Assembly (NCBI GenBank): GCA_003142015.1 | Contig: PLOI01000054.1 | Span: forward strand, 1 to 39,037 | Direction: 5' to 3' | DNA: 39,037 nucleotides | Origin: Acidobacteriaceae bacterium | Lineage (GTDB): Bacteria; Acidobacteriota; Terriglobia; Terriglobales; Acidobacteriaceae | Shown: in pieces, positions 28,350 through 37,498 of the stretch | Numbering within the stretch: position 1 is the first letter of the stretch | Layout: each line of letters opens with the position of its first letter | Position numbers and translations under genes: made by a program | Notes under the pieces: model-generated | Databases searched by the model: none | Told to the model about the DNA's origin: nothing | What the model saw: the letters and a program-made list of their open reading frames with translations, nothing else

Positions 28350-29037
28350 TCGAAGGAGGCGGAGCCGACACCGGAACTCCATCATCATAAAAGCTCAGAC
28401 TCGCGTCAGTCTGCATCTGGTCCGCGTAGAAGATCTCAATCGAGTACGTTCCTGCATTCAGATCGACCGTGTTGGCAGCAGCGAGCGAATCGTTGTGAAT
28501 GCCGCCCAGCGATTCCACCAGGCTGCCATCCACATAGACAAACGCGTCATCGTCGGCGCCTACCTGGAAGGTCACAGCCTCTAAAGTGGGGAGCGTGAAC
28601 GAGCCGGTCAGAATTGCCGTCTCCTCGTCCGGCGAATCTCCACTCTGTCCCGCCGGGAACATATTTACGGGAGTCGAACTCAGGCTCAAAGTACCCGATC
28701 CGTCCGCCACAACGTTCCCCCCATCCCCCCCAACTGTCCACCAGTTAAGTTCTCCCGACGAATTTACACCGCTGGAGCTAACCGGATAGACCTGTCCGCT
28801 CGCCGTCGTCCAGCTCGGATTGTAGACCGGCAAACCATCCGGCCCTAGAGTCGTGGTGACGTAGTTGTTCGATATTCCCAGACTGTGGGTCCCGCCATTG
28901 TAGAAGTCCGGAGAACCTGCCGGAACTTCAAAGTATTGCACGTTGAAGGTATCAGCGGAGGCGGGCAGCGCAAGCCCAAACACTCCAGAAAATACCGCGA
29001 TAGCAGCAAGTTGAGCTGTAAAATTGACGTTGCGCAT
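28243..29037 (-). CDS. PEP-CTERM sorting-domain protein (B), PA14/fibro-slime-like passenger
   Basis: Signal peptide ...ALPASA; DDDAFVYVDGSLVESLGGIHNDS...VDLNAGTYSIEIFYADQ resembles the fibro-slime/PA14 pattern; C-terminus TPEPSSLLLLGTGLVGFAGMARRK. Confidence 0.87.
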   Translation of the reverse strand: MRNVNFTAQLAAIAVFSGVFGLALPASADTFNVQYFEVPAGSPDFYNGGTHSLGISNNYVTTTLGPDGLPVYNPSWTTASGQVYPVSSSGVNSSGELNWWTVGGDGGNVVADGSGTLSLSSTPVNMFPAGQSGDSPDEETAILTGSFTLPTLEAVTFQVGADDDAFVYVDGSLVESLGGIHNDSLAAANTVDLNAGTYSIEIFYADQMQTDASLSFYDDGVPVSAPPPSITPEPSSLLLLGTGLVGFAGMARRKIALRILKLTN

Positions 29038-29127
29038 ACTTTGAATCCTCCTCAGTGAGTTTGTGCTCGAGCTGCGAACGCACTGACCGATTCAGTGCCC
29101 AGTGAGCAGATCGAGATTTGGGGACAT
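29032..29127 (-). repeat. PEP-CTERM 5' leader block, copy B
   Basis: About 94/96 identical by eye to 28088-28183. Confidence 0.9.
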
Positions 29128-29158
29128 TCCATTGCGTGATGCGATAATTCACTTACCG

Positions 29159-29193
29159 CTGCAGCATTGCAAATCCCCTGCAGCGTTGCAAAT
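29159..29193. promoter_or_regulatory. 16-bp direct repeat, 19-bp period (candidate operator)
   Basis: CTGCAGCATTGCAAAT (29159-29174) and CTGCAGCGTTGCAAAT (29178-29193), between divergent genes. Confidence 0.5.
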
Positions 29194-29263
29194 GCTTTTT
29201 CGTGCCAGAACGTGCCATTCGATGCCGGGACGGTGGGAAAGAACACAAAACTGAGGCTGATGC

Positions 29264-31171
29264 TTGACGACGCTCTCTAAACGCCGACCCGAAGAGGAAA
29301 ATCTTGCCCTGGGAACTCGACTGGACGGTTGGAAAGAGATTGCGACCTTTCTCAATCGAGGCGAAAGAACGGTGAAGCGCTGGGAGCGAGAACGTGGGCT
29401 GCCCGTGCATCGCGTACCTTTCGGAGATCGCGCAAGTGTGTTTGCATGGCCGGGCGAACTGGCAGATTGGCTCAAGGGCAAAGCCCTTGAATTGGAATCC
29501 GACAACTTGGCCACTATCGACCCAGGCGCCAGCCTGCCCAACATACAAGCTACGAACGGCTCGGCCGCTCAGCACTCAACGGCTCCGGCAGAAATTGCCC
29601 CAGTTCCTGTACCTGCCAGGCGTCGGCGGAGCGTGAGCCCGATGCGAATCGCGGCTTGGCTCGTGTCCTTGAGCCTTACCGCGGCTCTCATCTTCTATCT
29701 CTCCGCCAGCCACACCCTCTTCCGCGTCACCGCGGTCGGTGATCACGAAGTCTCGAATGCCATAGCTCCTGTTCTCGCGCCCGATTCTGTCGCGGTATTA
29801 CCCTTCATCAACACAGGCGGAGATGCCAGAACCGACTACATCAGCGACGGCATCACCGAGTCCTTGATTGACAACCTTGCCCACATGCCGCAGCTCAAGG
29901 TCCGTTCGCGCGATGCGGTCTTTCGCCTCAAGGGAAAGGGCATTGATGTGGAGGAGGCGGGAAGCGAACTTGGCGTGTCGGTGGTGGTCAGCGGTCGCGC
30001 CACCGTCGAAGCGGGCAACATCAAGGTCAGCGTCGAGCTCACCGACGTTCGCGACAATACTGCAATCTGGGGCAAACAGTATGCCGGCAAGACCTCCGCG
30101 CTCCTTCAACTACAAGAGCAAATGGCGGGTGACATCGCGGAAAGGTTGCGCTCCACTCTCACCACCACTGAAAAGCAGCTTGTTAGCCGGCAAGGTACGC
30201 AGAACCAGGAAGCCTACACCTTGTACCTAAAGGGGCGTTACGGGTGGTACGAGAGGAACTTCCCCAGCCTCCAGGCTTCCATCCCCTATTTCAATCAGGC
30301 GATCGCCAAAGATCCTGATTATGCCTTGGCATATTCATCCCTCGCTGACGTCTATTCCGTGCTTCCATTCTTCGGTGGGAATCCTGCCGAGGACTTCCCT
30401 AAATCGAGCGCCGCAGCCCGCGAAGCTCTTCGCCTAGATCCCGGTCAGGCTCATTCTTACGCCATTCTCGGCAGCAACGAAATGGAATACGACTGGGATT
30501 TTGCTGGTGGCGAGACCGAATTCAGGAAGGCCCTTGCACTCGATCCCAACGATGCCACCGCCCACCAGTGGTTCGCCGAGAACCTCGGCATGATCGGTGG
30601 CAGAGAGCGGGACGCTCTGTGGGAAATCGATCAGGCTCATCTACTCGATCCAACGTCGCCCATCATCCGGCGCGTAAAGGGCAGCGTGCTTGTTGCGGCG
30701 CGTCGCTACGACGACGCCCTTGCGGTTTGCCAGCAGTTGCTTGTGGAGAACCCAACCTACATCCTGGCCCATGACTGCCTTGGCTATGCCTACTGGGGAA
30801 AAGGTATGTACTCCGAGGTCATCGAACAATGGAGTGTTTCCTACGGTCACTCGGGCAATAGGGAGTTCGTTGAGTTTGACGATGCCGCGGAGCGGGGATT
30901 CCGCTCGGCTGGATGGCGAGGCGCGCTCACCGAAGGCATGAAGGTCTTGCTAAGCCAACGCCAGACCGGTTATGTGTCACCGTACCAGATTGCCCGCTTT
31001 TACGCCGATCTTGGAGATAAAGAGAAAGCATTCGAATGGCTGAACACGGCATATAGCGAGCACGATTACCAACTCCGGGAGCTGAACACTGATTTTGGGA
31101 TGGATCATCTCCGCCCCGACCCCCGCTTCACCGAATTGGTTCGCAAAGTCGGTTTGCCGAAGGTGCGGTAA
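29264..31171 (+). CDS. HTH-TM-TolB/FlgO-like-TPR signalling protein
   Basis: N-terminal LDGWKEIATFLNRGERTVKRWERERGLPVHRV HTH; TM AAWLVSLSLTAALIFYLSA; SVAVLPFINTGGDARTDYISDGITESLIDNLAHMPQLKVRSRDAVFRLKG; C-terminal TPR-like repeats. TTG start. Confidence 0.82.
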   Translation: MTTLSKRRPEEENLALGTRLDGWKEIATFLNRGERTVKRWERERGLPVHRVPFGDRASVFAWPGELADWLKGKALELESDNLATIDPGASLPNIQATNGSAAQHSTAPAEIAPVPVPARRRRSVSPMRIAAWLVSLSLTAALIFYLSASHTLFRVTAVGDHEVSNAIAPVLAPDSVAVLPFINTGGDARTDYISDGITESLIDNLAHMPQLKVRSRDAVFRLKGKGIDVEEAGSELGVSVVVSGRATVEAGNIKVSVELTDVRDNTAIWGKQYAGKTSALLQLQEQMAGDIAERLRSTLTTTEKQLVSRQGTQNQEAYTLYLKGRYGWYERNFPSLQASIPYFNQAIAKDPDYALAYSSLADVYSVLPFFGGNPAEDFPKSSAAAREALRLDPGQAHSYAILGSNEMEYDWDFAGGETEFRKALALDPNDATAHQWFAENLGMIGGRERDALWEIDQAHLLDPTSPIIRRVKGSVLVAARRYDDALAVCQQLLVENPTYILAHDCLGYAYWGKGMYSEVIEQWSVSYGHSGNREFVEFDDAAERGFRSAGWRGALTEGMKVLLSQRQTGYVSPYQIARFYADLGDKEKAFEWLNTAYSEHDYQLRELNTDFGMDHLRPDPRFTELVRKVGLPKVR

Positions 31172-31549
31172 CTGTTAGCGGAACCTGCAGCGCTTCTTCC
31201 AGATCTTTAATCTGAATGCTGTGAGAGGGTTGCGATAGATAAAGGCTCTTCGCGGCTAAGGGGTAGGCCGGGCGTTTTGCATTGGTCTGCCTGAACATGT
31301 TGCAGACTGGCCGGAGCCTGCATAAAGGGATTTAAGGCTGGTGCTCCCTGAGACTGAATAGGTGTGGTCTTGAAAGAGCGGACTCCCGACAGAATATCCT
31401 TTGTCGTGCACTCGACGCTTTGTCGTGCAAAACAGGGGGAATAGACGGAATTGGTGCGACAATTGCGACCAAAAGCGACAATGGAGAATCGTGGTAAATT
31501 GCTTAATATCTTTTATTTACACTTAGAATCAACAGGATGCCAAAAATAC

Positions 31550-31642
31550 TGGCGGAGAGAGGGGGATTCGAACCCCCGATAGAGCTTTTGACCCTATAAC
31601 GGTTTAGCAAACCGCCGCCTTCAGCCACTCGGCCATCTCTCC
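31550..31642 (-). tRNA. tRNA-Ser(GCT)
   Basis: GGAGAGATGGCCGAGTGGCTGAAGGCGGCGGTTTGCTAAACCG...long variable arm...GGGGGTTCGAATCCCCCTCTCTCCGCCA; anticodon GCT, encoded CCA. Confidence 0.95.
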
Positions 31643-31742
31643 GTGTCTCACAGGGATTATATCCGAAGTTGCGCTGGCGGTGCGCCGGAACCCGGTTTGC
31701 GGCCATCGTTCGGTGTTTTGAAGGCTCGATCCGGCTCAGCGG

Positions 31743-32297
31743 CTAAGTGGCCGGCTTCTCCGCGGCAAGCCTGGCCTTGTTCTCTTCAAACTGCCTGACG
31801 GAGTGCACTACCTGGTCGCGCGCATAAGCCGCATCTCGCCAGCCCTTGATCTCTACCCGTTTGCCTTCCAGATCCTTGTAGATGGAGAAGAAGTGGGTAA
31901 TCTCCTTGAGCAAGTGCGGATAAATGTCGGTGTAGTTCCAGATGTTGGCGAAGCGGGGATTGTTTTTGCCCACTGCCAGCACTTTTTCGTCCATAATGCC
32001 CTGGTCCATCATCTCGAGCAGGCCGATGGGACGCACTTCCTGCACGCAACCGGGAAAGCTGGGGCCGGGCACCAGCACCAGCACATCCAGCGGGTCGCCG
32101 TCGTCGCTCAGCGTGGAGGGAATGAAGCCGTAGTCACCGGGATAGTGGACCGGGGAGTGCAGATTGCGGTCCAGCTTGAAAACGTGCAATTGCTTGTCGT
32201 ACTCGAACTTTTGGGTTCCGTCCTTGGGGATTTCGATGACCGCTCGAAAGACCTCGGGCGAGCGGTCGCCAATCGGCAACTCCAGATAATTGACCAT
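31743..32297 (-). CDS. ppa: Inorganic pyrophosphatase
   Basis: VIEIPKDGTQKFEYDKQLHVFKLDR, VHYPGDYGFIPSTLSDDGDPLDVLVLV. Confidence 0.95.
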   Translation of the reverse strand: MVNYLELPIGDRSPEVFRAVIEIPKDGTQKFEYDKQLHVFKLDRNLHSPVHYPGDYGFIPSTLSDDGDPLDVLVLVPGPSFPGCVQEVRPIGLLEMMDQGIMDEKVLAVGKNNPRFANIWNYTDIYPHLLKEITHFFSIYKDLEGKRVEIKGWRDAAYARDQVVHSVRQFEENKARLAAEKPAT

Positions 32298-32911
32298 TCT
32301 GTTGGTTCTCCTCGGGGAATTGGTCCGGCACGGGGAATCGAGCCGAAGGCCTGGCGTTTGTTCTACCGTCCGCCGGAGCTACTATCATCGCGGATGATGC
32401 GGGCGCATGTCTATCTCCTGCTGTGCGAAGTCTCTGAGAGCTGGACCGCTCACCCGCAAAAGCGAAGAAACGGAAAATCGAACCCCCCGGGAAACCGGAA
32501 GTCCACAGTTTCACAGGAATAGGGGGAGGGGGGTACGTTTGTGCTGCGCATGGCTTTTCCGGTCGATGAGGGGTTTGAGCCATTTTTGTTCATTCTGCCA
32601 GTGTGCGCCGCCGGAAGGTAATTTTCTGCAAGGACTGGCCGTCCAGGCGGACACCTCCCGTTGGTCGGCTACCTGCGGTGGGGCTGATTGCCCCCTTCGA
32701 CTTCGCTCCCCATCGACGAAAGGCAGACGCAGGTGCTTCGGCTTCGCTCAGGAGGCTTTCGGCAGTCCCCTGCTCCTCGCCCTCGCCCGCCGTATGGCTT
32801 CTGTTTCACGGTAATGGCTGGTGTCAATAGCGGAGATTTCTCCAGTTTCCGCTCTGCCCGTCATTCGACCACGATGACTTGCGATAGCCATTGGCGCGCA
32901 GAAGATTCTCA

Positions 32912-33532
32912 TCAACGGATACCATAGCCGGATGATCCGGCCTTCATCCCGCCGAAAATTGTCTGGGAAGCGCTGCGGGTAAATTCGATGGTAGAGCGGG
33001 CGTTGAGAGGAAGATTTCCGCTGATGGCCAGTTTGGCGATGCCATGGACAAACGACCACGCCATCCAAGCCAGAGGCAACAGATCGCCAGCCGGGAGATC
33101 CCCGGCCTGCTGCGCGGCGGCAATGCACTCTTGTAGAACGGCAAAGGCATTTTGCCCGGCGGCCTGGTGCTTTTCCTGCCCATGCAGGGCCTGAGGCAAG
33201 TCAAACATCACAAAGAAATGCTGCGGCCAGCGCAGGGCAAACGCCACATAACCGCAACCGCACTCCTGCAGCTGCTTCCGTGGCGAAGTGGCACGGGCCA
33301 TGCTCTTCCGCATCGAAGCGGTGAGTCGGTCAAACCCCTCCGCAGCGACCTCCGCCAACAGTTCATCCTTGCTCATAAAGTGGCGATAGGGTGCATTGTG
33401 CGATACGCCAGCCCGTCGCGCCACCTCGCGCAGCGTAAACGCGCGGGGGCCGACCTCACCGATCAGGGTCACCGCGGCGTCCAGCAGAGTCTGGCGAAGA
33501 TTGGCGTGATGGTAAGGCTCGGAGCGGGTCAT
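32912..33532 (-). CDS. TetR/AcrR family transcriptional regulator (WHG-domain type)
   Basis: LLDAAVTLIGEVGPRAFTLREVARRAGVSHNAPYRHFMSKDELLAEVAAEGF. Confidence 0.92.
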   Translation of the reverse strand: MTRSEPYHHANLRQTLLDAAVTLIGEVGPRAFTLREVARRAGVSHNAPYRHFMSKDELLAEVAAEGFDRLTASMRKSMARATSPRKQLQECGCGYVAFALRWPQHFFVMFDLPQALHGQEKHQAAGQNAFAVLQECIAAAQQAGDLPAGDLLPLAWMAWSFVHGIAKLAISGNLPLNARSTIEFTRSASQTIFGGMKAGSSGYGIR

Positions 33533-33552
33533 GTTCTTTTTTTAACAGATAG

Positions 33553-33604
33553 ATGTTGACAGTAGCAACTTTTCGATCTAACCTCATGTTGCCACTGTCA
33601 ACAT
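33553..33604. promoter_or_regulatory. Long inverted repeat (candidate TetR operator/promoter)
   Basis: ATGTTGACAGTAGCAAC (33553-33569) and GTTGCCACTGTCAACAT (33588-33604), 16/17 pairing; plus-strand TTGACA-N17-TAACCT promoter-like. Confidence 0.7.
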
Positions 33605-33642
33605 TCCGGCAAGTACACCGGTGACACCAGGAGGTTGTGGTA

Positions 33643-35283
33643 ATGGCGAGCGGGATTCCTTACAAGCAGGCAAAGTTGGCAGAGACATGGGATGCGATCG
33701 TGATCGGCTCCGGCATCGGCGGACTCACAGCGGCTGTCCTGCTGGGAGTGCACGCAAGCAAGCGCGTGCTGGTACTTGAAAGGCACTACGAGGCTGGCGG
33801 GTTCACCCATACGTTTCATCGCCCTGGATACGAATGGGACGTGGGTCTGCATTACATCGGCCAGATGCAGGATGAGCGCTCCGCGGTGCGGCGCGCATTC
33901 GACTACGTCACAGCGGGCGGGGTGAGCTGGCAGCCCATGCCGGAGATATACGACCGCTTCATCATCGAGGGCCGGACATTCGACTATGCCGCCGGGCTGG
34001 AAAACTTCCGGGGGGGCCTCCGGCAATCGTTTCCGGGCGAAACCAGGGCCATCGACCGGTATATCGCAGCTGTTCAGGCCTGCAATCGGGCGAGCGGCCT
34101 TTACTATGCGGAAAAGGCGGTTCCGGCGCCTGTGGCGGCGTTGGCCGGCAGCCTGATGCGCGTGCCCTACATGCGCTGGGCAAGACACACAACGCGCGAG
34201 GTGCTCGAGAGTTTTACCGGCAATCGAGAACTGATGGGGGTTCTCACCGGGCAATGGGGCGACTACGGATTGCCGCCTGGGAAAAGCAGCTTTGCCGTTC
34301 ACGCCACTATCGCTGAGCATTATTTTGGCGGGGCCAGCTACCCGGTGGGAGGAGCGAGTGCGATCGCGGCGGCCATCGTCCCACAGATCGAGCGCGAGGG
34401 CGGCGTGGTGGTCACCAGCGCCGAGGTTACAAGTGTCCTGCTCGACGGCGCGAAAGCGACAGGCGTACGGATGAGCGACGGACGCGAATTCCGCTCGGGC
34501 GTGGTGCTGAGCGATGCGGGTGCGGTCAACACATTTGAGAGGCTCCTGCCGCCGAATCTTTCCGTTTTGGAATCACTGCGCCAGCAGCTGCGCAGGCTTC
34601 AGCCTTCGACGGCGCATGTCAACCTCTATGTTGGATTGTCGCAGTGCGATGCCGCGCTTGGTCTACAGGGCACGAACCTATGGGTGTATCCCTCCTACGA
34701 TCACGATGCGAATGTGGAAAGATTCACCCGGGACATCGATGCCCCGCTGCCGGGTGTCTATCTCTCCTTCCCTTCCGCCAAGGACCCGGATTTTCAACGC
34801 CGTCATCCGGGAAAGAGCACGGTCGAGGCCATCACGATGCTCCCTTATGCGGCATTCGAACGCTGGGGAGAAACGCGCTGGAGGCGGCGCGGAGATGAGT
34901 ACGACGCACTGAAGGAGCGGCTTGGGGCGCAGCTGCTCGCCGAACTATCGCGGCAAGTGCCCTCGGTGGTTGGCAACATCGACTATACCGAGGTGTCCAC
35001 GCCGGTCACAACCCACCATTTTATGAACTACGGGCATGGAGAGATCTATGGCATTGCCTCCACGCCGGAGCGTTTCCTGACGCGCGAATTAGGAGCCAGA
35101 ACGCCGATTCGCGGTCTCTATCTCACGGGGCAGGATGCGGCCAGCCTGGGCGTGGTGGGCGCACTGTATGGCGGAGTCATCGGCGCCTCGGTAGCAACCG
35201 GGAAGAACCTCTTTTCGGTCGTATCGAAGCCCCGTGTTGCGCGAAGCCTGAATGGCCCGCGCGGAATCGGCGCTATTGCGTAG
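33643..35283 (+). CDS. NAD(P)/FAD-dependent oxidoreductase (phytoene desaturase / retinol saturase-like)
   Basis: WDAIVIGSGIGGLTAAVLLG dinucleotide fold, YEAGGFTHTFHRPGYEWDVGLHYIG, C-terminal RGLYLTGQDAASLGVVGALYGGV. Confidence 0.88.
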   Translation: MASGIPYKQAKLAETWDAIVIGSGIGGLTAAVLLGVHASKRVLVLERHYEAGGFTHTFHRPGYEWDVGLHYIGQMQDERSAVRRAFDYVTAGGVSWQPMPEIYDRFIIEGRTFDYAAGLENFRGGLRQSFPGETRAIDRYIAAVQACNRASGLYYAEKAVPAPVAALAGSLMRVPYMRWARHTTREVLESFTGNRELMGVLTGQWGDYGLPPGKSSFAVHATIAEHYFGGASYPVGGASAIAAAIVPQIEREGGVVVTSAEVTSVLLDGAKATGVRMSDGREFRSGVVLSDAGAVNTFERLLPPNLSVLESLRQQLRRLQPSTAHVNLYVGLSQCDAALGLQGTNLWVYPSYDHDANVERFTRDIDAPLPGVYLSFPSAKDPDFQRRHPGKSTVEAITMLPYAAFERWGETRWRRRGDEYDALKERLGAQLLAELSRQVPSVVGNIDYTEVSTPVTTHHFMNYGHGEIYGIASTPERFLTRELGARTPIRGLYLTGQDAASLGVVGALYGGVIGASVATGKNLFSVVSKPRVARSLNGPRGIGAIA

Positions 35284-35439
35284 CAAACCCTCAGGGCTCC
35301 CTGAATCTGTCAGTATGCGGTAGCGGCGAGATCGTCGGCGTAGAGGAGCCCGGCTCGACGGCCAGGCTGTTCCCATCTCGGCGAGTGCGTAATCGCCTTT
35401 GCACACAGGGAGCGGTCCGAAGGCGTTAGCTGCGTCCAA

Positions 35440-35490
35440 GGGCCTGAAGGCCCCGCAAATTCGCATTCTTTTCGGGGGCTGAAGCCCCCG
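35440..35490. repeat. Two hairpins with identical TGAA loops upstream of glmS
   Basis: GGGCC-TGAA-GGCCC (35440-35453) and CGGGGGC-TGAA-GCCCCCG (35473-35490). Confidence 0.75.
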
Positions 35491-35529
35491 GCTCCCTCCA
35501 TTGCCAGTTGCATCGCATAAAATTGTCGC

Positions 35530-37413
35530 ATGTGCGGAATCGTCGGTTATGTCGGCAAAAAGAAGGTTGTTCCGGTCATCATCGAAGGGCTGCGGCGGCT
35601 GGAATACCGCGGCTACGACTCGGCGGGGATCGCCGTGGGCAGTCCCTCCCGCTCGACTCTTGAGGTGCGGCGCGCGCCGGGCAAGCTCGCCAACCTGGAG
35701 GAAGTGCTGCGCGAGCATCCTCTTGAGGGCAGCTACGGCATTGGCCATACACGCTGGGCCACGCATGGACGGCCCACGGAAGAGAATGCCCATCCGCATC
35801 GGGATTGCACGGGCCGCATTGTCGTGGTCCACAACGGCATTGTGGAGAATTACCTCGATCTGAAACGCGAACTCACCGCTCAGGGTCACAAGTTTGTCAC
35901 CGAGACGGACACGGAGATCATCGCCCACCTCATTGAACAGGTTCAGCAGGAGGCCGACGCAGCCGGTCAGCCGATCCCACTGGAAGTAGCCGTTCGCAGA
36001 GCCGTCAAGCGGCTCACCGGAGCCTTCGCGCTGGGCGTGTTGTCAGCCGCAGAGCCGGACAAGATTGTGGTTGCGCGCTTCGGCCCGCCGGTAATTATCG
36101 GCGTTGGCGAAGGCGAGTCGTTTGTCGCCTCCGACGTGCCCGGCATTCTTCATCACACGCGCAACATCTACTTTCTGGCCGACGGCGACATGGCTATTCT
36201 CACCCTGGCCGGCGTCAAGCTGACCGACTTTGACGGCAACCCAATCGAGCGCGCGCTCACGCGCATTCAATGGGATCCGATTCAAGCGGAAAAAGGCGGC
36301 TACAAGCATTTCATGCTCAAAGAGATCTGGGAGCAGCCGCGAGCCGTTACCGACACCACGCTGGGCCGCGTTTCGCTCGATTCAGGCAAAGTGTTTTTGG
36401 GCGAGATGAAGATCTCCGACGAAGAGCTGGCCATGGCCTCCAGCATCAACATCGCCGCCTGCGGCACCAGTTGGCACTCTGCATTGGCGGGTAAATACAT
36501 GATCGAGCGGCTGGCCCGCCTGCCTGTCGATGTGGATTACGCCAGCGAATACCGCTATCGCAATCCGATTCCCGACCGCAACGCCCTCGGCCTGCTCATC
36601 ACTCAATCCGGCGAAACCGCCGATACTTTGGCAGCGCAGCGGGAGATGATCTCACTGGGTTCAAAGACCGTGGCCATTTGCAACGTGGTGGACGCCATGG
36701 TGGCCCGCGAGGCGCACGGCGCCATCTACACGCACGCTGGTCCAGAGATTGGCGTCGCCTCGACCAAAGCCTTCACCGCGCAGCTTACCGCGTTGTTTTT
36801 GCTGGCGCTCAAGCTGGGCCAGCTTCGCGGCCGGCTCGACACGGCCCAGTCAGTGGCGCTGATCGAGGAACTCAGCCGCATCCCCTCGAAAATTGAGGAG
36901 GTCTTGCGCTCCTGTTCTTCACAGTGCGAGCAACTCGCCAAAGATTTCTCCACCGCACGCGACTTTCTCTATCTGGGCCGCGGCATTCACTTCCCCATCG
37001 CCCTGGAAGGCGCGCTGAAGCTCAAGGAAATCTCGTACATCCACGCCGAGGGCTACCCGGCGGGCGAGATGAAGCACGGGCCCAACGCTTTGATTGACGA
37101 AACTTTGCCGGTGGTGGTGCTGGTCACGCGCGACGAATCCGACCCCGCCTCAAAGCTGCGCTACGAAAAAACCCTCTCGAACATTCAGGAAGTTACCGCT
37201 CGCTCAGGCCGCGTGATTGCGGTGGCCACCGAGGGCGACACAACCATCGGCGGCCTGGTGGAGCACGTCATTCCCATTCCACCGGCACCCGAGTTGCTTT
37301 CGCCACTCATCGAGATTGTGCCGTTGCAGTTGCTGGCCTATTACATTGCCGTTCGCCGCGGTTGCGATGTAGACCAGCCAAGAAACCTGGCCAAGTCAGT
37401 CACCGTCGAGTAG
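35530..37413 (+). CDS. glmS: Glutamine--fructose-6-phosphate aminotransferase (isomerizing)
   Basis: [36 protein letters not shown]; two SIS domains; C-terminus [12 protein letters not shown]. Confidence 0.97.
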   Translation: MCGIVGYVGKKKVVPVIIEGLRRLEYRGYDSAGIAVGSPSRSTLEVRRAPGKLANLEEVLREHPLEGSYGIGHTRWATHGRPTEENAHPHRDCTGRIVVVHNGIVENYLDLKRELTAQGHKFVTETDTEIIAHLIEQVQQEADAAGQPIPLEVAVRRAVKRLTGAFALGVLSAAEPDKIVVARFGPPVIIGVGEGESFVASDVPGILHHTRNIYFLADGDMAILTLAGVKLTDFDGNPIERALTRIQWDPIQAEKGGYKHFMLKEIWEQPRAVTDTTLGRVSLDSGKVFLGEMKISDEELAMASSINIAACGTSWHSALAGKYMIERLARLPVDVDYASEYRYRNPIPDRNALGLLITQSGETADTLAAQREMISLGSKTVAICNVVDAMVAREAHGAIYTHAGPEIGVASTKAFTAQLTALFLLALKLGQLRGRLDTAQSVALIEELSRIPSKIEEVLRSCSSQCEQLAKDFSTARDFLYLGRGIHFPIALEGALKLKEISYIHAEGYPAGEMKHGPNALIDETLPVVVLVTRDESDPASKLRYEKTLSNIQEVTARSGRVIAVATEGDTTIGGLVEHVIPIPPAPELLSPLIEIVPLQLLAYYIAVRRGCDVDQPRNLAKSVTVE

Positions 37414-37498
37414 GCTCTCCATCTTTTCGGAAAGGGTGGTGCGGTAAAAAATAGATTGTGCAAGAAATAAATTCCTATTCCGGGGAGGAGGGCGAAAG

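Noticed and set aside
27250-29127. Insertion sequence or transposon as explanation of the repeats
   Set aside because: No transposase and no terminal inverted repeats; repeats coincide with gene ends instead.
32407-32814. ORFs in the ppa-tetR intergenic region
   Set aside because: Overlapping in several frames, no SD, no domain; looks like repeat-like non-coding DNA.
35281-35529. glmS ribozyme
   Set aside because: No sequence resembling the conserved ribozyme core; only hairpins with TGAA loops seen.
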